The notes under the pieces: model-generated
Databases searched by the model: none
The model's input: the letters and a program-made list of their open reading frames with translations, nothing else
What the model was told of the DNA's origin: nothing
Part shown: positions 57,116 to 64,000 of the stretch, in pieces
Layout of the letters: each line of letters opens with the position of its first letter
How positions within the stretch are numbered: the stretch's first letter is position 1
Assembly (NCBI GenBank): GCA_030762895.1
Contig: CM061069.1
Coordinates: 84,777,048 to 84,841,047, forward strand
Source: Sophora flavescens
Taxonomy: Eukaryota; Streptophyta; Magnoliopsida; Fabales; Fabaceae
Length of the DNA stretch: 64,000 nt
Direction: 5' to 3'
Position numbers and translations under genes: made by a program

Positions 57116-58471
57116 GATGACTTTCCTGATGAGCAGATTTTATAGCTGCATGGCGTTACTCCTTGGTTTGCTGATATTGTTAATTACCTAGTTGCTGGTG
57201 TCTTTCCGACAGGAGCAACTAGGTCACAAATTCACAAACTCAAGAGTGATGCCAAGTATTATGTTTGGGTTAATCCGTATCTGTGGAAGTTTGGTAGTGA
57301 TCAGGTAATTAGGAGATGTTTCCCCAACTATGAGATTGAGTCTATTTTGCACTTTTCTCATGCCTCTCAAGTAGGGGGACACTTTGGGCCACAAAGGACT
57401 GCATGAAAAGTCCTAGATTCAGGTTTTTACTGGCCCACCATTTTTAGAGATGCTTATGAGGTTTACCGGACTTGTAAAGAGTGTCAAACAGTAGGTACAG
57501 CCATCACTCGTAAGAGTGAAATGCCTCAGCAGCCTATGCTTTTCTGTGAGGTGTTTGATGTGTGGGGAATTGACTTTATGGGTCCTTTCCCCGCGTCTTT
57601 TGGTTTTCTCTATATTTTATTGGCTGTTGACTATGTTTCAAAGTGGGTGGAAGCTATCCCCACTAGGACTAATGATTCTAGAGTTGTTGCAAATTTTGTC
57701 AGGTCCAATATTTTTTGCAGGTTTGGCATACCTCGGGCTATCATAAGTGACCAGGGCACTCATTTATGTAACCGCTCCATGGAGGCTCTACTCCGGAAGT
57801 ATGGAGTTGTGCACAGGGTCTCCACTACGTATCATCCCCAGACCAATGGGCAGGCTGAGATCTCAAACAGAGAGATCAAACAGATCTTGGAGAAAGTGGT
57901 GCAGCCAAATAGGAAGGATTGGAGCTGCCGTCTAGAAGACGTACTTTGGGCTCAAATAACAACTTTCAAGACACCAATAGGGATGTCTCCCTATAGACTT
58001 GTGTTCGGTAAGGCATGTCATCTTCCTGTAGAAATTGAGCACCGTGCTTATTGGGTGGTCAGGAGCTATAATTTGGAGATGCAAAAAGCTGGCATTGAAA
58101 GAAAACTCCAATTACAGCAGCTTGAAGAGCTGAGGCTAGAGGCCTATGAAAGCTCTCGGATTTATAAAGAGAAAACCAAGCACTTCCATGATCACATGAT
58201 TTCTAGGAAGGGATTCTCTGTGGGCCAACAGGTTATATTGTTTAACTCCCGCCTAAAAGTGATGGCTGGGAAACTTCGATCCAAGTGGATTGGCCCATTT
58301 GTTGTTACTAATGTTTTCCCTTATGGTGTAGTAGAAATAAAAAGTGCAGGTAGCAACAAGGTCTTTAAGGTTAATGGGCAGCGCTTGAAGCCATTCCATG
58401 AGAGCCCGGTGCCTGAAGATGCTACTGTTGAGGAGCTCTCCTTGGGAGAGCCCACCTACACTACAACTTGA
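57116..58471 (+). pseudogene. Athila-like integrase with in-frame stops
   Basis: Same frame as RT-RNase H but broken by TAG 57113-57115, a TAG near 57143 and a TGA near 57404 (in GPQRTA*KVLDSGFYWP). The zinc-binding HHCC region is recognisable (HFSHASQVGGHFGP ... CKECQTVG). From 57521 the core is open: WGIDFMGPFPASFG (D), IPRAIISDQGTHLCN (D), RVSTTYHPQTNGQAEISNRE (E). The C-terminal domain includes GKLRSKWIGPFVV and the usual KVNGQRLKPF ending. Confidence 0.85.
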
Positions 58472-60218
58472 TCAGGGAGCACTTTCTCCTTTCCCTCACT
58501 CTTGTTTTATATCTGTGTTCTTTCATTGAGGACAGTGCATGTTTTAGGTGTGGGGGAGGGAACCAATTGTTTGTTTGTTTTTGTTTTGTTTTTCTTTTAG
58601 CTCTTGAATAATTTGAGAAGATCAAGAGTTTGTGTGTTGAGTCTTGTGTTGGTGAGCTTGTTCGGTTTTAATCAAATTTTGCATAGATGGATTGCATGAC
58701 ATATATTGGCTGTTGATGATTTTCCCCCTAGGTTTTGAAATTGAAAATTAATCCCCATGTGAAAAATTGAAAATTGAACTTTGAGATATTCTATTGTGAT
58801 TGCATGATATATGATAAGTTTGGGGTGAAGGGATGCACACACTAGGGATTGAATCTCGGTCAAACAATTTGCAAAAATGTCCAGGTGAGGATTTGAGCCT
58901 CCAACATGTTTTTAACTGTGTGAATCACTTTTGAGTTGCACTTTCCCGAATTTGCTCGAATCTCTTCATGGTTTGCATGTTTATGTGTTGCATCAGATGA
59001 TTTAGGCAATTTTCTTTGAATTAACTACCTGGCCTAAAAGAACCATCCCTAATGCATGTTCCCTCATTAGCCCCTTTGAGCCTAATTAGCCTATTGTTTC
59101 TTGATGACCCTACATTATAAGCCAAAAATCTGGAAAGACCATGTTAACCCGATCTTAGGATTAGGAGAGCATGGAAGCTTAGCAAGAGAATGGTTGCAAG
59201 AAACTAAGTTTGGGGTGGCTATAAGGATATGATGTGTTGTTTGGGGTTGCATGTTTATATGTTGCATCAGATGATTTAGGCAATTTTCTTTAAATTAACT
59301 ACCTGGCCTAAAAGAACCATCCCTAATGCATGTTCCCTAGTTAGCCCCTTTGAGCCTAATTAGCCTATTGTTTCTTGATGACCCTACATTATAAGCCAAA
59401 AATCTGGAAAGACCATGTTAACCCGATCTTAGGATTAGGAGAGCATGGAAGCTTAGCAAGAGAATGGTTGCAAGAAACTAAGTTTGGGGTGGCTACAAGG
59501 ATATGATGTGTTGTTTGGGATTGAGAAAAATAAAAAAATAATAAAGGTTGGAACCAAAGGCAAGAAAAAAAAGAAAAAAAAAAGGAAGAAAAGCACAAAA
59601 ATGTCAAAAAAAAGGGTATTGAAAGAAAAAGGCTATAGTCACCCAAGGCGAAAAGAAAAATGGAAAAAGTAACTTGAGTGGGAATTCAATATGTCAAAAT
59701 GCTCATGATCTCTTAGTTCCTAGGGACTTAAGCCTAGTACCTTTGAATATCCTACCTTTAGTCAGGCCTCATTACAACCTTTAAAAGACCTTTTGATGTT
59801 GCGTGCATGTTGTCGTGGGAACTTTGTTTGAGATGAAAATCAAATTCATGGGAAGTGCTCTTGAAATGTGAAACTGAGTGAAAGGTTCATAGCCTAGACA
59901 AATTGAGCGAATGAGTGAAACATTGATTACCCTTGTGAGGAAGGAGATTGTTTGAATTTTGTGATCTCCCTTTTGTGTGTAACTTGGATTTTCAACTTAG
60001 ATTAATGTTGCATGAATGATGGAATTCTCAATGGTTTAAAGTAAATGAATGTGGGGATTACATTGTTGCAAGGGGGGAAAAGCATTGAAGAAAAATTGTT
60101 TTGTTAAGATTGCATAAAATTTGTGCGAAATTGATTGAATCCTTTAAGCTTGCCAAGTTTGAGTCTGTTTGAGTTTTAGTTTGCTTGGGGACAAGCAAAG
60201 TTTAAGTTTGGGGTATTT
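58472..60218 (+). other. 3' non-coding region of the Athila-like element, with an internal tandem duplication
   Basis: Begins with the GAGGACAGTGCATGTTTTAG word typical of Athila after integrase. About 58974-59521 is a two-copy tandem duplication with period about 274 bp (CATCAGATGATTTAGG at 58991 and 59265). The region ends in AAGTTTGGGGTATTT, the probable polypurine tract. No env-like ORF is visible. Confidence 0.75.
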
Positions 60219-60267
60219 TGAACAGCCTCTGGTTGACTAGTTTTATAACTAGTAATACCATGGCTTT
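60219..60267 (+). repeat. 3' LTR stub
   Basis: The first 49 bp of the LTR (TGAACAGCCTCTGGTTGACT onward) survive; at 60268 the sequence switches to the reverse complement of the 3' non-coding region of a related element. Confidence 0.8.
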
Positions 60268-60717
60268 TGCATTTGCTACACACATATAATCATGCAAATC
60301 AAAAAGAGATTCAAGCAAATTCAGGAAAGTGCAATCAAAAGTGATTTTCTCACAGTTTAAAACATGTTGGAGGCTCAAAACCTCACATGGACATTCATGC
60401 AAATTGTTTGAAAGAGATTCTATCCCTAGTGTGTGCTTCCTATCACCCCAAACTTATCATAAATCATGCCATCATAATAAAATCTCAAAGTTCAGTTTTC
60501 AATCACATGGGAATCATTTTTCTAAAATTTTCAAGTCCTAGGGGGAAAACAGTCAACACTATCATGCAATCAATCTATGCAAAAATTAATAAAATCCAAT
60601 AAACTTGCCATAACCAAGACACAAACACAACTCCTGAGCTTCTCAAATTATTCAGGAGCTTTATTAAAAACAAAACAGAAATAAAGCAAGGAAAAGAAAA
60701 TTAAAAGGAAGAAAGGG

Positions 60718-61869
60718 TTAAGAAAACTCATTAAGGGCGGTTCCACCAGGATCCCATTGCTTGTAGCATAAGGCCCACGTGATGGACAAAGACTGGAAGT
60801 TCATTCCATGCTTCCCTAACTCGCAGCCTTGATGTGGGGGTGAGCACTTGATAATTATGATGACTTCACCGAGTGCGGCGGACTTCTCACTCCCCTTCGG
60901 GTCACAGCTGACCTCTTTATCTACAAAGTCTCCCCAATAGAAGTGGGGCTCAACCTCTTGGACCGGCCATGGTGCAAAATCCAAGGGTTTAAACTCCATC
61001 ACTGGTTCCTCAGGGGGAGGTGGCAAACAGTTAGCTGGAGGTACTGGTGCTGCTTCAACTTCTGCCTTTTCTTCATTCACTGCACTAACAAAGTTATCAC
61101 CTGCTATACATGCAGAAATTTCAGCACACACCACACAAAGGTTAGTGTTAGTAGAGTCAGTACATATATCACAATAAAATGAATCAGAAAAATTCTGAAT
61201 GTCTGGAAATTCAGCAATTAGTTCATCCACCCCATTACTCTCAACACATGCAATTGTTTTACTTGAATCATCTACTCCCAAAAGTTCTTCTTTATCCTCA
61301 AGCACGGTGGTGCAAATGTTCTCCTGATCCTCCTGATGCTCATTTTCTGTGTTTCCTGAACAGTATAAAGCTGCATAACAGAATATACACAAAGCAGCAC
61401 TACCATCACAATAACAATCATTAGAATCAGGGGATTCAACACACAATTCATCATCAACAGAAATATTATCACAATCATCATCAGAAATATTTTCAGGAAT
61501 AACTTGTGCCTCTGTAGGTTCTTCAAGGGGCTGTGGAGTTAGCATTGCAGCCGAGTTGGCGGTAACTTGATCAATTAGAGCCCACAACTTCCGAGATTCA
61601 GCTTGGCTCCTCTGGTATTCAGCCTCCATCCTCTGTTGATTTTCCTCTATCATCCGTTGATTTTGCTCGGCCATCCGTTGATTATTCTCAGCCATTTGTT
61701 GTAGCATTGAAGCAATCTCATCCAAGGTGCTCTGTGAAGGTTCGGAAGGTGCAGAGGTGGTCACTTGGCTAGGATAGTATGGTGGTGGCTCACTAAAATT
61801 AGGATAATACATGCAAGGTGGTGGTTCATAATAAACATTAGGCAAATATCCATACATGTAATTATCCAT
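60718..61869 (-). CDS. Single protein of the non-autonomous Athila derivative (intact copy)
   Basis: 383 codons from ATG at 61869. Tyr/Pro-rich head (MDNYMYGYLPNVYYEPPPCM), a Gln/Met/Glu coiled coil with repeated NQRMAEQNQRMIEENQQRME, an acidic Cys-rich middle (CYCDGSAALCIFCYAALYC), then FPDIQNFSDSFYCDICTDST with NTNLCVVCAEISACI shared with the autonomous element's protease-RT spacer, and a conserved C-terminal segment PWPVQEVEPHFYWGDFVDKE ... WALCYKQWDPGG. No capsid, protease, RT or integrase. The ORF begins about 100 bp after the primer site, where gag would. An oligomerising, RNA- or Gag-binding role is inference; the C-terminal segment is unknown to me. Confidence 0.75.
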   Translation of the reverse strand: MDNYMYGYLPNVYYEPPPCMYYPNFSEPPPYYPSQVTTSAPSEPSQSTLDEIASMLQQMAENNQRMAEQNQRMIEENQQRMEAEYQRSQAESRKLWALIDQVTANSAAMLTPQPLEEPTEAQVIPENISDDDCDNISVDDELCVESPDSNDCYCDGSAALCIFCYAALYCSGNTENEHQEDQENICTTVLEDKEELLGVDDSSKTIACVESNGVDELIAEFPDIQNFSDSFYCDICTDSTNTNLCVVCAEISACIAGDNFVSAVNEEKAEVEAAPVPPANCLPPPPEEPVMEFKPLDFAPWPVQEVEPHFYWGDFVDKEVSCDPKGSEKSAALGEVIIIIKCSPPHQGCELGKHGMNFQSLSITWALCYKQWDPGGTALNEFS

Positions 61870-61973
61870 GGCAATCAAACATCCAGACAAAGCAGACAGA
61901 ACTAATTCAGGAATGCAAAAGGTTTTTTTTTTTTTTTTAAATGTAACTTTCTGCTAATAACAACAAACAAGAG

Positions 61974-61991
61974 TCCCCGGCAACGGCGCCA
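61974..61991 (-). promoter_or_regulatory. tRNA-Asp primer-binding site (minus strand)
   Basis: TCCCCGGCAACGGCGCCA on the plus strand is the exact complement of TGGCGCCGTTGCCGGGGA, five bases inside the LTR end at 61997. Confidence 0.85.
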
Positions 61992-61996
61992 ATTTT

Positions 61997-63222
61997 TGAC
62001 CGCGCTGTCGCCATGCGCCAAAAGAACGAGCGATTATGAAAATAATGCAGTATAGAGCGACAACTCGGATCGTCTCTCAAGGACTCTTTAGGTGTTGTTA
62101 TTATTAACAGAAAAATTAGAAATGGGGGGTTTTGGATTGAAACTAAAATAAAGAAAACAAAACAGAACAAAGAAAGAAAATAGAGCAGTAAAACAGATTA
62201 ACAAATAAACTAAAGCGATTAACCTACTGCTTTTGGTTTCCCAACTATCATCGGTTCATGCAAATTCCTAGCCCTAAGCAGATTCTAATCCCCTCCCGGT
62301 TGTAGCAATAATTCACAAGCGGAACCACTACTACGGATATATATCCCTATTCCCGAATTAAGCAGACGGGGTTAAGCACTTCGTGAACTAAGCGAACACG
62401 AAACGTACACACGCGAATTAAGCAAACGCGATTATATATAGGAACATGATATCACCGAGATAAACCAACACAACACAATATACTCCTGAATTAAGCAAGC
62501 AGAAATATAAAGCATGGCATTGAAAAGAGAAAAGGAAATGAAAACAGGAAATACAAGAACCTCAAGTATGGATAAAAACCAATTACAGTAGATTAATCTA
62601 GGAGACTAGTTCTCCATAACAAAATTAAAACAATAAACTAAGAAAAACAAAAGACTAACAAGCTCAGAAACTAGCCAAAACTGGCTAATTCTGACCCCCC
62701 CTCTTCAGTTCTGCCTAAGACCGTTTTATATACACGTTTCTGGAATCCAAGGACTCGCGAGGCGAAGCACTGCTCGCAAGGCGAATTATGCGAAAGGTCT
62801 GCAACTCTTGGTCTTCTCGCGAGGCGAGCATATCATTCGCGGGGCGAACTCTTCAGCTTCCAAACTGTAACGCCCGTGGCCTTCAACACGGGTAAACCGT
62901 GATGCTCTCTGACTTCCAGGTACTCGCGAGGCGAGACAGAAAGTTTTGCAATTTCAGGAACAGTCACCTTCTGGTTCGCGGGGCGAACAGCCTTCTCGCG
63001 TGGCGAAAGACTCCAGATTTATTCCTTTTATTAACCTGAAAATAAGAAAATATAATAAGTATTTTATTTAACTCTAAATCAACTAAATTAACCTAAAAAC
63101 ACTTTACAGACTCAAAATACTACTTAAGGACAATCAAGTCTAATTTGGGTGAAAATGATATAAAATAAGCACAAAGCCAAGGTCTTGACTAGTTATAAAA
63201 CCAGTCAAACAGAGGCTCATCA
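61997..63222 (-). repeat. 5' LTR of the second non-autonomous Athila derivative
   Basis: On the minus strand it starts TGATGAGCC and ends CAGCGCGGTCA. Seven CpG motifs (CTCGCGAGGCGA-type on the plus strand) lie at 62755-63007, just upstream (minus strand) of a TATATAAA box at about 62727. A G tract at 62124-62129 matches the C tract of the other LTRs. Confidence 0.85.
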
Positions 63223-63848
63223 GGAATTACCTTTTGAAATCATGTGTGATGCAAGTGATTATGCGGTGGGGGCCGTGTTAGGACAAAGGGTGGAAAAGTT
63301 AATCCATGTGATTTATTATGCAAGCAAATTTTTAAACGATGCACAGGCTAACTATTCCACCACTGAAAAGAACTCCTTGCTATAGTGTTTGCACTTGATA
63401 AATTTAGATCTTATGTAGTAGGATCTAAGATTGTTCTATTCACCGATTATGCGGCCATTAAACACTTGATTACAAAACAAGAGGTCAAACCCAGACTAAT
63501 CTGGTGGGTATTACTTTTGTAGGAGTTTGATCTTGAGATTAGGGGCCTCAAAGGTTTAGAGAATGGAGTTGCGTTCCACTTATCAAGAATAGTCAATCCC
63601 GACCAAGAGGAGAAACTTTTAGATATCAAGGAAGAATTTCCGGATGAGAGTTTGTTCGTAAATTTTGAAAAATTTCCTCATTGGTTCGTGGATATGGATA
63701 ACTACAAAGCATCAAAAGCAGTCCCGGAAGGCTACACTAGGCAACAGAAAAAGAAATTTTTCTCGGATGCAAAGTACTACATTTGGGAAGATCCCTTCTT
63801 GTTCAAGAAGTGCGCGGATGGATTGATGCGGAGGTGCATTCCTCATTG
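63223..63848 (+). pseudogene. Athila-like RNase H and start of integrase, third fragment of the element at 29770
   Basis: ELPFEIMCDASDYAVGAVLG with the RNase H aspartate, YYASKFLNDAQANYSTTEKN with a frameshift near 63370, FTDYAAIKHLITKQEVKPRL, then the linker to FFSDAKYYIWEDPFLFKKCA, DGLMRRCIP. Several stops and shifts. The whole RT domain that should precede it is missing. It is cut at 63849 by a further LTR. Confidence 0.75.
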
Positions 63849-64000
63849 TGACACCCTAAAACCCGGCATCACATGGTTACCCGCTGCGGAAAAGAAACCT
63901 ATTTAAAACGTTGGTCGCTTTTGGAAAAATAACCTTTTATATAGGGTTACTGAAAAAGGGTACTCAATTTTTTTTGTTAAAAGAAGTTAAGAAAAGGTAA
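63849..64000 (-). mobile_element. Start of a further LTR element, cut by the window edge
   Basis: TGACACCCTAAAACCCGGCA interrupts the Athila-like integrase start (RRCIPH). The TGACACCC opening resembles the minus-oriented TGAGACACCCC end of the LARD family, so another chromovirus or LARD-type LTR is likely. Only 152 bp are visible. Confidence 0.5.

Larger units (their letters stand above)
52327..60267 (+). mobile_element. Athila-like Ty3/gypsy element, nearly complete but defective
   Basis: Partial 5' LTR (52327-53002), altered tRNA-Asp primer site (53007-53024, two mismatches), gag, protease, RT-RNase H, integrase, about 1.7 kb of 3' non-coding DNA, a purine-rich tract and the first 49 bp of a 3' LTR (60219-60267). 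The RT motif is MDDF, as in Athila and Tat, instead of YVDD. Gag is frameshifted and protease and integrase carry stops, so it cannot move alone. Both LTRs are truncated by rearrangement junctions. Confidence 0.85.
60268..63222 (-). mobile_element. Second non-autonomous Athila derivative, 3'-truncated
   Basis: Minus-strand element with complete 5' LTR (63222 down to 61997), tRNA-Asp primer site, one intact ORF (61869-60718) and part of the 3' non-coding region, ending at 60268 where it meets the stub of the plus-strand element. Its 3' LTR is absent. Confidence 0.8.

Overview
The window is nuclear DNA from a flowering plant, almost certainly a eudicot. It holds one intron-containing host gene of a plant-specific C2/GRAM/VASt family. 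The rest is a dense field of plant LTR retrotransposons (SIRE-type Ty1/copia, Athila-type and chromovirus-type Ty3/gypsy), a LINE, a tRNA-derived SINE, foldback elements and an endogenous plant pararetrovirus. A legume is plausible but cannot be shown from this sequence alone.

Layout. 1-2077: AT-rich intergenic DNA. 2095-2253: degenerate tRNA-derived SINE with target-site duplications (TSDs). 2550-8195: host gene on the + strand, nine exons, encoding C2 - VASt - membrane segment - C2 - GRAM - VASt (like Arabidopsis At5g50170). Its 5' part carries a 4-bp tandem duplication just after the ancestral start and an in-frame TGA in exon 2, and a foldback MITE sits in its last intron. About 8288-16080: nearly complete, circularly permuted endogenous pararetrovirus of the Caulimoviridae, soymovirus-like in gene order: small ORFs, broken coat protein, protease-RT-RNase H, transactivator, promoter, movement protein, four small ORFs (two of them paralogues) and the tRNA-Met primer-binding site. 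16621-17745: probable non-autonomous DNA transposon with a GC-rich interior. 18541-19640: decayed chromovirus integrase with LTR-like DNA downstream. 22735-23298: 5'-truncated LINE on the - strand.

From 23299 to the end the window is a nested retrotransposon pile. A SIRE-like copia element (23299-29769) is split by a solo LTR (27953-29304, TSD ATCAA). It is then interrupted by an Athila-like element starting at 29770. That element is interrupted by a solo LTR (33512-51591, TSD AAGCT), itself interrupted by a small non-autonomous Athila derivative (35837-50739, TSD ATCAC). The derivative is interrupted in turn by a roughly 10-kb LARD-like element on the - strand (39528-49504, TSD ACAAG) with 3.6-kb LTRs and a non-coding core. 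The host Athila element reappears at 51592-51947 and 63223-63848. Between those pieces lies a rearranged composite: an inverted LTR arm, a nearly full-length defective Athila element (+ strand, 52327-60267) and a second non-autonomous Athila derivative (- strand, 60268-63222). A further LTR begins at 63849.

How the parts relate. The two small Athila derivatives share their LTR family, tRNA-Asp primer-binding site and 3' non-coding region with the nearby gag-pol element. They encode one short protein built from gag C-terminal and protease-RT spacer sequence plus a conserved C-terminal segment I do not recognise, so they probably depend on gag-pol proteins supplied in trans. Their LTR promoters carry arrays of a CpG-rich motif (about TCGCCTCGCGAG) just upstream of the TATA box. 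All coordinates, splice sites and TSDs were read by eye. Percent identities and family names below subfamily level were not computed.
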